Shown piece after piece: positions 15,923-24,641 of a stretch of DNA of 46,821 bases. The notes below the pieces were generated by a model. The model saw only the letters and a list, made by a program, of their open reading frames with translations. It searched no databases and was not told the DNA's origin. The DNA is from Candidatus Staskawiczbacteria bacterium RIFOXYD1_FULL_32_13 (GTDB taxonomy: Bacteria > Patescibacteriota > Minisyncoccia > Minisyncoccales > Staskawiczbacteraceae), in NCBI GenBank assembly GCA_001820485.1, contig MHPU01000026.1:17873-64693 (forward strand), in the 5' to 3' direction. Position 1 is the first letter of the stretch, and every line of letters begins with the position of its first letter. The translations under genes and the position numbers were made by a program.

Positions 15923-16441
15923 TTATTTTGTAAAACCTAATTTATTATTATTTTTCTTTGATTTTTCATCATCCAAAAGTAAACCTAGAATATTAAATAT
16001 ACTTTTTATCTTTGAATCATATTTATTTTCCATTTCCATAATTTTTCTTTGTAAAGATTCATTGGTTGCCAACAATTCACGAATTTTCATGAAAGTCCTC
16101 ATAATCTGTATATTAACTTTTACTGCTTTCTTACTTTTTAAAACACCTGATAGCATCGCCACGCCTTGTTCTGTAAATGCTAATGGCAATTTTCGCAAAC
16201 CCATCTTTTCAGATTTGGATATCACAATTTGTGACATCCAATTTTTCACTTCTTCTTTATTTAGCTGGAACATAAAATCCTCTGGAAATCTATCAATGTT
16301 TCTTTTAACTGCCTGATTCAAAGTGCTCGTTTTGACATCATAAAGTTCAGCAATATCTCTATCAAGCATTACTTTTTTATTCCTAATAATATAAATCTTA
16401 CTGACGATTATTTCTGATGGAATTATTAAATTCTCTGACAT
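15923..16441 (-). CDS. ORF6N-domain DNA-binding protein
   Basis: A 172-residue protein. Residues 10-95 form an ORF6N domain: IVSKIYIIRNKKVMLDRDIAELYDVKTSTLNQAVKRNIDRFPEDFMFQL, then LPLAFTEQGVAMLSGVL and an IQIMRTFMKIRE helix. A coiled-coil-like tail follows (ATNESLQRKIMEMENKYDSK). ORF6N proteins are common in phage and mobile DNA as antirepressor-like regulators. Here it sits in the pilus operon between an unknown membrane protein and the response regulator, so it may have been acquired by insertion. Its function in this setting is unknown. Confidence 0.85.
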   Translation of the reverse strand: MSENLIIPSEIIVSKIYIIRNKKVMLDRDIAELYDVKTSTLNQAVKRNIDRFPEDFMFQLNKEEVKNWMSQIVISKSEKMGLRKLPLAFTEQGVAMLSGVLKSKKAVKVNIQIMRTFMKIRELLATNESLQRKIMEMENKYDSKIKSIFNILGLLLDDEKSKKNNNKLGFTK

Positions 16442-16479
16442 AATTTAATTAAAATTATTTTCTTTTTCTTTTTCCATTT

Positions 16480-17703
16480 TTAATCTGCGTCAATAAAAAA
16501 TGTATCAAATGTTTTTATTATTTGCTTAATTTCTTCAACTTCTTTTGTTATTAAATTACTTTCAGAATTATTATTTAATATGATAAAATCGGTTTCTCTA
16601 TTTTCTCCTGATTTTCCAAATATATCTATAAAATTTAATTTTTCTGTTAATTTTTCTCGATTAATCGTTGATACTTCTTTACCTTGCCTAGGATGACTAA
16701 TAATCATTATTTCAATTCCACGAAACTGTTTCTCTGTCAACAATTTTGGATTTTGAAAAATAAGCAATGGTCCATTACAATTATTTTGACAATTTATATA
16801 GTCATCTAATGATTGATCGTTCCATAAACTATTTATTATATTATAATTTTCCCAAGATTCAGGATATCTCATCGTAAATCCATATTGATAATTAACATAT
16901 ATTTTCCAATTAGATACTAATTGTTTAAAATATTCTTCTTGCTGCTTTAACTTTTTATATTCATTGTAAGAGTATAAATTGTATATTACAATTCCCAATA
17001 TTACGATTAAAAAAAGTATAATAACTATAATAGTGCTAATAAAAATAATTTTATTCTTTTTAAAGATTCCGTAAAATAAAATACTTAAAATAAATATTAT
17101 GCCGAAAATTATATTCAATATATATGAAAGTACTAATAATACATCATCACTTGACCCAAAAATAGTTAATATTACAATAATTGGGAGTAAGATAAGAAGT
17201 ACTATATTGATTATAGATAATCTTTTTATTTTAATATCTTGAGATATGCCTCTGCTCAATAATGTTTCCCAAAACCATCCTAAAAATGCTCCTACTAAAC
17301 TGTACGACAATAAATGAATCAAATGAACCCACAGGACGCCACCTTTTTCAATGATTACAAATGTTAATATTAGTGGTGTTAAAAAAATTCCCAAAAGCTC
17401 GAGATCTCTAAAATAAAAAACAATAATACTTCCCAATAAAGAAAAAATAAATCCAATTACCGCTCCTTGTTGCCACATTTTTAATTTAATTTTACTGCCT
17501 CTTATTTTATTAATGACGACAAAAATTATATCAAATAATAATCCTGCAACAACACCAAAAATTAAATAATAACAAGTCAAACCTATTATTACAGGTGGCT
17601 CTTCGCTTATTGGTCCAGTGTGTACTAACGAATAAAAAATAGACGCCATAATTCCAAAAAATAGACCAACAATTCCAAATTTTGACCAATAACTTATTTT
17701 CAT
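16480..17703 (-). CDS. Polytopic membrane protein of unknown function in the pilus operon
   Basis: A 407-residue protein not recognised. The first 250 residues contain about eight hydrophobic segments, grouped as four, then four. The C-terminal 150 residues look extracytoplasmic and begin with WKIYVNYQYGFTMRYPESWENY, a pattern seen in small exported proteins of Gram-positive and candidate-phyla bacteria, and contain a Cys pair (NCQNNC). It is placed between pilB and the ORF6N gene with 11 and 38 bases of spacing. Together with the ORF6N gene it interrupts the usual pilB-pilT-pilC order, so it may be an insertion or an accessory pilus component. Confidence 0.55.
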   Translation of the reverse strand: MKISYWSKFGIVGLFFGIMASIFYSLVHTGPISEEPPVIIGLTCYYLIFGVVAGLLFDIIFVVINKIRGSKIKLKMWQQGAVIGFIFSLLGSIIVFYFRDLELLGIFLTPLILTFVIIEKGGVLWVHLIHLLSYSLVGAFLGWFWETLLSRGISQDIKIKRLSIINIVLLILLPIIVILTIFGSSDDVLLVLSYILNIIFGIIFILSILFYGIFKKNKIIFISTIIVIILFLIVILGIVIYNLYSYNEYKKLKQQEEYFKQLVSNWKIYVNYQYGFTMRYPESWENYNIINSLWNDQSLDDYINCQNNCNGPLLIFQNPKLLTEKQFRGIEIMIISHPRQGKEVSTINREKLTEKLNFIDIFGKSGENRETDFIILNNNSESNLITKEVEEIKQIIKTFDTFFIDAD

Positions 17704-17714
17704 ATTTTTAAAAA

Positions 17715-19439
17715 TTATTTTTCTGCTGTTGCTCTTTCTATTTCTTCTATTGTTGTTTCACCTTTTAAAACTTTAACAATTCCTTCTTGCTCCATTGTAA
17801 GCATTCCTTGTTTTTGTGCAATCTTAAGGATTTGTGTATCTGTAGGGTTTTTTATAATAACCTCTTTTATTTCTTCTGTAATTTCTAAAACTTCATAAAG
17901 ACCAATTCTCCCAGCATAACCTCTAAAACCGCAAACTTCACACCCTTTAGACTCATAGATAACAAAATCTTCTTGATCTTGAATTTGCTCTTTAGCAAAG
18001 ACGGGCATACTTTTGATTCTTTCAATAATATATTTTTTTATTTTATCATTTGGTTTTGTTTTAACTCTACAATTTTTGCATAAAGTCCTCACTAATCTTT
18101 GTGAAATTGCAACTCTTAAAGTTGATGGTATTAAAAATGATTTTACCCCCATATCAATAAGTCTTGGAACAACTCCAGAAGAAGAATTTGTATGCAATGT
18201 AGACAAAACAATATGCCCAGTTAAAGCAGCATTAATTGCAAGGCCTGCTGTTTCTTCATCTCTAATTTCTCCAACCATAATAACATTTGGATCTTGTCTT
18301 AAAATCTGTCTTAAACCAGATGAAAAACTATACCCAATTTCTGGCTTTACCTGAGATTGGTTAACTCCATCAATAGAATATTCTATAGGATCTTCAAGAG
18401 TAACAATATTAACAGAATCTTGATTTAAAATATTCAAAAGAGAATATAATGTTGTTGATTTTCCAGACCCAGTAGGACCTGTAGCTAAAATTAAACCATA
18501 AGGCTTTTTAATAGCATTTTTTATTATTTCTAAATTTCTTCCCCTAATACCCATATCCTCAAAAGATCTAAGTCCCACGCCAGAATCTAAAATTCTAATA
18601 ACAACTTTCTCTCCATAAAGAATTGGAAATGTAGCTACCCTAAAATCAACATTTTTTTTATTAATTACAGCTGAAAATCTACCATCTTGAGGTACTCTAT
18701 TTTCATCTATTTTTAACCCAGCTACAATTTTAATTCTAGTTACAACTGAAGCATGAACGCTTAAAGGTAAAAAAAGGCTTGAATATAAAATTCCATCTTG
18801 CCTAAACCTAATATTTAATTTATCTCTACATGGCTCTATATGAATATCAGAAGCTTTATTTTCAATAGCATGACGCAAAATCACTAAAACCATTTTTATT
18901 ATTGGTGCCTCCTCTGCCAATGTCTTTGGAGCTAACTTTTCCTCTAGAGTATCTTTCTTTTTTTCCATTTTCCCTATTTCTATTTCTTCAATAGCTTTTC
19001 TTGTTTCTTCTTTTAATGTTCTACGCTGATTTAAAATATTTTTGAAATTCGTTATAGTAATTAAAAATACTTTATATTCAAAATTTTCTTGACGAGCTAA
19101 AAATCTTAAGGCATTTTGAGCTGGTATATTCTCAGGATAAGGCATCCCAACTTCAACAACTTTATCTTTTCTAGATAGAGGAACCATTTTATAATTTATT
19201 TCTGCTTCTTCTGGCATTATTTCTAAAACCTCTTGCAAAACATCTTCTGGCTTAACTTTTCTAAAAGGAAGGTTTAATATTTTACTTTTTATTTCAAAAA
19301 GCTTATCTTCTGTAATAAGCTTTTTTTCCAAAATTAGCTCCTCTTCTGTTTTTTGAGTAGATGCAATTTCTTTTTCAAAATTATCCTTCTCCTGTTCGCT
19401 TAATATAGCTTCTGCAAATAATTCTTGAAGTATTTTCAT
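17715..19439 (-). CDS. pilB: Pilus assembly ATPase PilB
   Basis: A 574-residue GspE/PilB ATPase. The N-terminal MshEN-like domain carries LPFRKVKPEDVLQEVLEIMPEE. The catalytic part shows Walker A GPTGSGKSTT, Asp box VTLEDPIEYSIDGVNQ, Walker B VIMVGEIRDEET and His box GHIVLSTLHTNSSSGVVPRLIDMG. A four-Cys zinc site (CKNC and CEVC) precedes GFRGYAGRIGLYEVLE. These mark an extension ATPase rather than a retraction one. It follows the small membrane-protein gene by 14 bases. Confidence 0.95.
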   Translation of the reverse strand: MKILQELFAEAILSEQEKDNFEKEIASTQKTEEELILEKKLITEDKLFEIKSKILNLPFRKVKPEDVLQEVLEIMPEEAEINYKMVPLSRKDKVVEVGMPYPENIPAQNALRFLARQENFEYKVFLITITNFKNILNQRRTLKEETRKAIEEIEIGKMEKKKDTLEEKLAPKTLAEEAPIIKMVLVILRHAIENKASDIHIEPCRDKLNIRFRQDGILYSSLFLPLSVHASVVTRIKIVAGLKIDENRVPQDGRFSAVINKKNVDFRVATFPILYGEKVVIRILDSGVGLRSFEDMGIRGRNLEIIKNAIKKPYGLILATGPTGSGKSTTLYSLLNILNQDSVNIVTLEDPIEYSIDGVNQSQVKPEIGYSFSSGLRQILRQDPNVIMVGEIRDEETAGLAINAALTGHIVLSTLHTNSSSGVVPRLIDMGVKSFLIPSTLRVAISQRLVRTLCKNCRVKTKPNDKIKKYIIERIKSMPVFAKEQIQDQEDFVIYESKGCEVCGFRGYAGRIGLYEVLEITEEIKEVIIKNPTDTQILKIAQKQGMLTMEQEGIVKVLKGETTIEEIERATAEK

Positions 19440-19453
19440 AGTTTTAAAAAATT

Positions 19454-19879
19454 TTATTTTTTTAGAGGTGGCGCAATCACTTGCTGATAATAAATATTAA
19501 ATGGATTTTCTCTTCCAAGACTCTCTCTTTTTAATTCTATACTAGATAATTTAATTTCTTCTAATTTTATAACAGCCGCAGACTCGGAAACAGCTGTGAT
19601 TTTACCAGAAACTATTTTATCTAGCTCTGACATTGCATTATAAGTAAAAACATATTCAATTGCCTCTAATTGATTTAACTCTTTTAATCGTTCAGAGTCC
19701 AAAATAGAAAAATCTATATTTATATTAGGTTTCTTAAAAACTTTTTCCGCAGGCATTGCTTCTGGTTTCATTAAAAAAACAAATAAAATAATAGTAAGCA
19801 ATAAAAGCAAGAAAAATCCTGCTATTAATGAGAAGAATAAAATTTGCTTTTTTTTAGGTGAAACAAAGACTATTGCCAT
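19454..19879 (-). CDS. Single-pass membrane protein of the pilMNO group
   Basis: A 141-residue protein with a cytoplasmic MAIVFVSPKKKQ tail, one membrane helix at about residues 13-36, and an extracytoplasmic domain. The position directly after pilO and before pilB is where other bacteria keep PilP, but no lipobox Cys is present and sequence similarity to PilP is not evident. The C-terminal half (SGKITAVSESAAVIKLEEI) could be a small beta domain. An alignment-complex component replacing PilP in an organism without an outer membrane is the likeliest reading. Confidence 0.55.
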   Translation of the reverse strand: MAIVFVSPKKKQILFFSLIAGFFLLLLLTIILFVFLMKPEAMPAEKVFKKPNINIDFSILDSERLKELNQLEAIEYVFTYNAMSELDKIVSGKITAVSESAAVIKLEEIKLSSIELKRESLGRENPFNIYYQQVIAPPLKK

Positions 19880-19891
19880 AACTTTTTTAAA

Positions 19892-20440
19892 TTAATATGA
19901 ATGAGTTTTTATTTCTAATAAAAATGAATGATTTTGCATTGATTTATTTGCTCCTCCAATTAAATTAGGAGAAGAACCAAAAGAAATGTTAATTACTTCA
20001 AATAAACTAGCAGATTTTTCTAAAGAAAAAAGAAAGTTTTTTAAAGCACTATAATTGCCGTTTATATTTAAAGAAAATGATACCTCTTTGACAGCGTCCT
20101 TAGCGCTTATAGCTGAAGCTTTAGTAAAAAATAAATCTTTTACAATTAAACCACTTTCAGAGGTTTTTTTCTGCAAAAAATAAACTAAGGGGGCAAGCGA
20201 TGTAATATCCGGAAGAGCTGTATCGATTTTGTTTAAACTTTCTTTTCGTCTCTCTAATTCATTAGATATATTTAAAATCTCTGCATAATAAGCATACTTA
20301 GCATTGTATTCTGCTTCTTTCAAAGCAACTTCTGTTTGTAAATTCTTAAATTCTACATACTTTGGAAAAACAAAAAACCAAATTAAAGCAACCGTAGTAA
20401 ATAAAATTAAAATTGTTATTAAAAAACGACTAATTGCCAT
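19892..20440 (-). CDS. pilO: PilO-like pilus alignment protein
   Basis: A 182-residue bitopic protein: one membrane helix (residues 6-27), a periplasmic-type coiled coil (EFKNLQTEVALKEAEYNAKYAYY), and a ferredoxin-like domain with GNYSALKNFLFSLEKSASLFEVINISF, the PilO core motif. It would pair with PilN. Identification rests on this motif, the fold order and the position after pilN. Confidence 0.82.
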   Translation of the reverse strand: MAISRFLITILILFTTVALIWFFVFPKYVEFKNLQTEVALKEAEYNAKYAYYAEILNISNELERRKESLNKIDTALPDITSLAPLVYFLQKKTSESGLIVKDLFFTKASAISAKDAVKEVSFSLNINGNYSALKNFLFSLEKSASLFEVINISFGSSPNLIGGANKSMQNHSFLLEIKTHSY

Positions 20441-20454
20441 AAAAATTTTATTTT

Positions 20455-20991
20455 TTAATAATTAGATACAAATAAAATAGGATCTAAATCAACGGTTATA
20501 CTAAATTTAATTTTCCCTGAATCCCACACAGAAGAATTCAAAATAGATATTTTTTTTACAAACTCATTTTTTTCAAAAGTAGAGATTTGCCTGCTTAAAA
20601 TATCCATATTACCCGATTCTCCAGTAAGAATAATTTTATTTTCTCTTTCAGATAAATTAATTCTAGAAAACCATACTTCAGGTAAAGTTTGGCTTTCTAA
20701 AAATGCAAAAACATTTGAAGTTGATTTATGATTGTTTAAAAATTTTGTATAGTCTGCAATTTTTTTTTGATACTTAAAAATAATTGCTTCTTTTTCTTTC
20801 TGCTCTGCTGTTCCAATTTGAAGCATTGAATCTTCTAAAACTTTGACTCTCTCTTTTTGAGAAGATATTTTAATTAAAAAAATAAAATAACACAAAATAG
20901 AAGATACTAAAAGAGATATTGCAACATAAAAAACAATATCAGAAAAAAGACTTTTCTCTTTAGTAAATTTTGATATAGAGTTTAAATCCAT
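20455..20991 (-). CDS. pilN: PilN-like pilus alignment protein
   Basis: A 178-residue bitopic protein: a short cytoplasmic segment with Lys-Glu-Lys, a membrane helix at about residues 18-40, a coiled coil and a ferredoxin-like C-terminal domain (NVFAFLESQTLPEVWFSRINLSERENKIILTGESG) typical of the PilN/fimbrial assembly family. The N-terminal IN(L/I)LP motif that binds PilM in classical PilN is not clear. It lies 117 bases after pilM and 14 bases before pilO. Confidence 0.8.
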   Translation of the reverse strand: MDLNSISKFTKEKSLFSDIVFYVAISLLVSSILCYFIFLIKISSQKERVKVLEDSMLQIGTAEQKEKEAIIFKYQKKIADYTKFLNNHKSTSNVFAFLESQTLPEVWFSRINLSERENKIILTGESGNMDILSRQISTFEKNEFVKKISILNSSVWDSGKIKFSITVDLDPILFVSNY

Positions 20992-21108
20992 AATAATTTG
21001 CCTAATGGCCTTTCAAAATTAAATCTATTAAAAATTTTAAAGCGATTATATTATTTATTATACAATAATATAATAATTACAACAAATATTTAATTCACAC
21101 CTATATTT

Positions 21109-22194
21109 TTATTTCTTGTTATTATTTTTTAAACCTCCAAGAGCAACTCCAACTGCTACAGAAAAACCAGGTCCCATTTTTTTTAAATTCTCTTCAAGTA
21201 TAGGTGGGTACAAAAAATCAGAAAAACAATTTGGAAGCACTACCTTTTTTCCAAGACTTTCTTGAAAATATTCTTTCAAACCAGGTAAATTTGCAGTTCC
21301 ACCAGTTAAATAAATTTCTTCTACTTGCTTTTGTTCTCTTAAAAAAAACTCATTTGAAATATTTTTAATCTCCAATAAAAGTGGATCTATTAAGTAATAC
21401 AATGTTTTAGTTATTTCTTTATCTAAAGAAATAAGCCCTTTCTCATTTTTTAATTGTTCCGCTTTATCATTCGCAAGCCCCAAAGAAGATGCAATGGCAT
21501 AAGTTAATTGGCCTCCAGCAAAATTAAAACTATAACTCTTTTTTAAATCTCCATGGTCTACAACATTAATTGTAGTACTTTGAACACCAATATCAACTAA
21601 ACAGATTACTTTTTTTGTATCTTTAATCAAAGCTCTTGTAATAGCTGTTGCTTCAGCCTCTAACGCATACAATTCTAATCCTACTCCTTCTGCTACTCTT
21701 TTATAACCTTCAACAACTTGATTTGGAATTGCAATTAAAAATATTCTAATATTTGATTTTTTGTCCCCAGGAGTTCCACCAATTACTTTCCAATCTAAAG
21801 TTGTTTCTGAAATTGGCAAAGGTATATATTGAGGAGCATGATATTTAACAGCATCTGGAATCTCTTTTTCTGTCATTGGAGGCATTTCAAAAGAAATACA
21901 AAAAGTTGAATAATCAGGTACAGAAAAAATTACAGCCTTAGTTTTTATTCCAGTTTCTTCTAAAATTGCTTTAATAGCTCTTGAAATAAAAAAATCTGAA
22001 AGCATATAACTTGCTCCATCAAAAGTACGAAAAGGCTCTTCTTCTTTATAAAGAGAAACTGATTTTATTTCCCCATAATTTTCTAATGTTTTTCCACCTC
22101 CCCATTTTGAAATCTCAACAACTTTTATTGAAGCTGTTCCTATATCAATTCCTATTATTCTTTTTGGGAAAAACAATTCAAAAGGATTCCACAT
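21109..22194 (-). CDS. pilM: Pilus assembly actin-like ATPase PilM
   Basis: A 361-residue protein of the ASKHA/FtsA fold. The phosphate 1 region is IIGIDIGTASIKVVEI, phosphate 2 is VCLVDIGVQSTTINVV, and the adenosine motif is EIYLTGGTANLPGLKEYF. It begins MWNPFELFFPK, typical of PilM in candidate-phyla bacteria. It binds the cytoplasmic tail of PilN and links the alignment complex to the ATPases. It is the first gene of the pilus operon and is divergent from the small RNA at 22269. Confidence 0.92.
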   Translation of the reverse strand: MWNPFELFFPKRIIGIDIGTASIKVVEISKWGGGKTLENYGEIKSVSLYKEEEPFRTFDGASYMLSDFFISRAIKAILEETGIKTKAVIFSVPDYSTFCISFEMPPMTEKEIPDAVKYHAPQYIPLPISETTLDWKVIGGTPGDKKSNIRIFLIAIPNQVVEGYKRVAEGVGLELYALEAEATAITRALIKDTKKVICLVDIGVQSTTINVVDHGDLKKSYSFNFAGGQLTYAIASSLGLANDKAEQLKNEKGLISLDKEITKTLYYLIDPLLLEIKNISNEFFLREQKQVEEIYLTGGTANLPGLKEYFQESLGKKVVLPNCFSDFLYPPILEENLKKMGPGFSVAVGVALGGLKNNNKK

Positions 22195-22235
22195 ACTATA
22201 ATTTTTAATTTAAAATTTTTAATTTTTACTTACCC

Positions 22236-22263
22236 TTGACACAAGCTTGTTATCTGCTATAAT
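22236..22263 (+). promoter_or_regulatory. Consensus promoter of the 22269 small RNA
   Basis: Perfect TTGACA at 22236-22241, a 16-base spacer, and perfect TATAAT at 22258-22263 on the plus strand. Transcription should start near 22269-22270. No long plus-strand gene follows. Confidence 0.8.
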
Positions 22264-22268
22264 TAAAA

Positions 22269-22357
22269 TGTGCTTGTGGGGCGTCAGCCCTATTCGGCTA
22301 ATACATAAGCCGAAGGCAGGCATAACAAAGATATCCCCTAAACGGGATGTTTTTGTT
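22269..22357 (+). ncRNA. Small structured RNA candidate, about 90 nt
   Basis: Bounded by a consensus promoter and a terminator. It contains two clean hairpins, GGGC-GTCA-GCCC around 22279-22290 and a 7-bp perfect stem TTCGGCT/AGCCGAA around 22292-22313 with an 8-base loop, then the terminator hairpin ATCCC/GGGAT (22333-22348) enclosed by AACAAA and TTTTGTT. It is much richer in G and C than its surroundings. I do not recognise an Rfam family. A weak ATG frame starts at 22268, but it lacks a ribosome binding site. Confidence 0.6.
22324..22357 (+). terminator. Terminator of the 22269 small RNA
   Basis: Stem ATCCC/GGGAT (22333-22337, 22344-22348) with loop CTAAAC, extended by AACAAA/TTTTGTT and followed by a T-rich tract. 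It also lies just beyond the stop of the opposing 22365 gene. Confidence 0.6.
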
Positions 22358-22364
22358 TTAATTT

Positions 22365-22841
22365 TCAATCTTCATCGGGATTTCCTTTCATTGTTGGAAA
22401 CATTTTAATATCACGATACGAACTTGTAGCCCAGTCAGGAATTATGCTCCAAAAATGAGCTGATCCATCACCAATTTTCCTAATTATCACTTTTATTTTT
22501 CTTGTATCAATTATAGCAATAATCCCCCAATATTTCACTACTTTTGTTTTTCTAACTCTTTTCTTAAAACTTTTAAAATCAAATTCTTTTAAACTTTCCT
22601 CAAATTCCTGAAAAGTAGTAGATAATCTTACCAATTTTATAGCAAGTGGTAAAAGTTTAAATCTCAAAATTTGTGATGATTTTTCCCTTTCAGACCTAGA
22701 CCCCTTAAAAATTATATGATTAAATCCCTCAGCTGAAAAGCATATTTCTTGCGAAAGTGCAGGAGAGAAAATTTTACTAACAGAATTATAGAATTTTTGA
22801 CTATCTTCTCTTAATTTTTCGTAGTTTGATAAATCTTCCAT
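22365..22841 (-). CDS. Hypothetical protein, possible RelE/colicin-type nuclease-like fold
   Basis: A 158-residue soluble protein not firmly recognised. Its pattern (AEGFNHIIFKGSRSEREKSSQILRFKLLPLAIKLVRLSTTFQEFEE, then VVKYWGIIAIIDTRKIKVIIRKIGDGSAHFWSIIPDW) recalls a small family of candidate-phyla proteins I associate with barnase-EndoU-colicin-RelE-like nucleases: a His and Lys/Arg-rich helical part followed by a beta-hairpin sheet with a conserved G-x-G-x-x-H/F. No antitoxin gene is adjacent. It stands alone between the small RNA and the Cys-rich protein gene, with no clear operon partner. Confidence 0.45.
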   Translation of the reverse strand: MEDLSNYEKLREDSQKFYNSVSKIFSPALSQEICFSAEGFNHIIFKGSRSEREKSSQILRFKLLPLAIKLVRLSTTFQEFEESLKEFDFKSFKKRVRKTKVVKYWGIIAIIDTRKIKVIIRKIGDGSAHFWSIIPDWATSSYRDIKMFPTMKGNPDED

Positions 22842-22896
22842 AAATAACCTATTTTGTATTTTTATTTTAAGTTAATACTCATTAACCTAAATATTT

Positions 22897-24591
22897 TTAT
22901 ACAACTTCTTGTTGATAACAACTTTCACAATACACAATCTCTGGTATATCTGGTGCATAAGAAGTTTTAATTGCCCCTCCACATTTAGCACATTTCCGGT
23001 CAAAAATTTTCATTGAATTTAATTGAGCAATACGAGCATAATCTCGACAAAGTGGACATTTCAAAGGAATGGGAATATTCATTTTCTTATAAAAATCTAA
23101 TTCCATTTTTATAATTTTATAGTTTCTACCACATAATTCGCATTTTAAAATCTCTTTAACAAGTTCATCGTTAATATCTTTTATATGTTCTAAAACTTTA
23201 ACTGTTGCTTCAACATATTCTTTTGAATCTGAATCACGCCATAAAAATCCTTCTTTAATTACCTGTTCCTTAGTCAACGGGAACCACTCAAAAGCAGTAG
23301 ATTCATTATAAATCCATGGCGACATTTCTGGCGGCAACATTTCACCATAAAAATATTTTCTACCTAATGCATCAATATATGGTGCTTCTTGCATTTGTTT
23401 TTTAATTCGTTCAACAAGATCAAAATATTCTTCTTTAGTATACTGCTTATTTAATATACAATATTCCCCTTTTCTAACTCCAACACAACCAAACAAGTTT
23501 CCCGAGTTGTGGCAACCGAAACAATATTCAATATCATGTGCACTGTAATTCCACGAACCAAATTTATTATTATTAGATCCTAAGCCAGTCCAAGTACACT
23601 CATAAACCCACTCCGCCCCGTCTCCAAAAAAAGAAAAATCATAACATTTTGCAGCAGGTCCATCTTTAAGAAACTGACAAAATTTTAAATCTTCACCATT
23701 ATTAAATAAATAAGAATCATGAACATTTTTTGAGTTAGAAATGTATTCCCCTGATACATCAAAATTTTTCCTTCCTGAAAAAGCTTTTCTTGGCTGAGTT
23801 TTCATGAATTCTTTTACTTTTGCTTTAAAATCATTTACAGATTTTATAGTTCCAAAATCGAAAGATTCAAATATTTTTCTATAATCCTCTTTTGAATATT
23901 GCTCATTAAAAATACAATATTGTTTATTTCTTAAATTAATACACCCCAAACAGCTAGAGCATCCTGATAAATCCCTTGAAAACCAGACATTTTGACATTC
24001 CTCACAATTTTCAGAATAAAAAACACTGTAACTTTTATTTATCCTTATTGAATCATAACAAAGTTCCGAATGGTTTAAGAAAGAGCAATCAAAAGAGTTT
24101 TTGCCATCAACAATAGTATTTAAATAAGCAGAATCTTCACCACCCGTAATCCTAAAACAAAGATAACAATTTTTAAGATAAGAAGCAGCATTACAATAAT
24201 CACTATCAACCATAGTAGCATGAGCAGTGTAAAGCGATGGCAGTGGAACAGTTTTTAGCAACTCATAGTATTGCTCAAAAAATGATCTTGAAAAATCATA
24301 ATCTTTCCCATAATCTTTTGGGTCCCATTTGTCAGACCACCAAATATCCTGACGATACATTTTGTGTGGCGAGCTAGGATGATGTGTGGTAATAAGCATA
24401 TCTCCTGTAAAGTCGCATTTTCGTTTATACAAAATTCTATACCCTTGCCAATTTAGTCTTCTTTTTAAACGACACTCCGGACAAAAAGTTGGTGCAGGTA
24501 CTTTCATTTTTTCGTAGAATGCAAAATCGTCTGGCTCAATTACAAAGTCCTTTTTACAGTTTTGACAATTTTTTGTTTCTGCACTATTCAT
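22897..24591 (-). CDS. Cys-rich multi-zinc-ribbon protein, paralogue A
   Basis: A 564-residue soluble protein of unknown function. It has zinc-ribbon-like ends, CQNC ... FCPECRLKR at residues 9-43 and CELC, CPLC, CAKC, CESC near the C-terminus, and a long middle with many Cys pairs. A repeated unit appears twice: CxxC-x-N/G-x-R-x-x-Q/E-YC-I-x-N-x-QY-x-KE-x-Y (around YCIFNEQYSKEDY and YCILNKQYTKEEY). The same plan is found in the gene at 25935, so the two are paralogues. I know such proteins as frequent in candidate-phyla genomes, without assigned function. Nucleic-acid or metal binding is a guess. Confidence 0.7.
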   Translation of the reverse strand: MNSAETKNCQNCKKDFVIEPDDFAFYEKMKVPAPTFCPECRLKRRLNWQGYRILYKRKCDFTGDMLITTHHPSSPHKMYRQDIWWSDKWDPKDYGKDYDFSRSFFEQYYELLKTVPLPSLYTAHATMVDSDYCNAASYLKNCYLCFRITGGEDSAYLNTIVDGKNSFDCSFLNHSELCYDSIRINKSYSVFYSENCEECQNVWFSRDLSGCSSCLGCINLRNKQYCIFNEQYSKEDYRKIFESFDFGTIKSVNDFKAKVKEFMKTQPRKAFSGRKNFDVSGEYISNSKNVHDSYLFNNGEDLKFCQFLKDGPAAKCYDFSFFGDGAEWVYECTWTGLGSNNNKFGSWNYSAHDIEYCFGCHNSGNLFGCVGVRKGEYCILNKQYTKEEYFDLVERIKKQMQEAPYIDALGRKYFYGEMLPPEMSPWIYNESTAFEWFPLTKEQVIKEGFLWRDSDSKEYVEATVKVLEHIKDINDELVKEILKCELCGRNYKIIKMELDFYKKMNIPIPLKCPLCRDYARIAQLNSMKIFDRKCAKCGGAIKTSYAPDIPEIVYCESCYQQEVV

Positions 24592-24641
24592 GTTTTTAAA
24601 TTAACTCCTGTTTATGTTATTATACAATAAATAATACAATT

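Noticed and set aside
16480..17703. Glycosyltransferase or transporter identity for the membrane protein in the pilus operon
   Set aside because: No catalytic or transport motif is visible; only hydrophobic segments and a short exported domain can be supported.
22268..22396. Short ATG frame across the small RNA
   Set aside because: No ribosome binding site, the ATG is at the predicted transcript start, and the frame runs through the terminator into the opposing gene.
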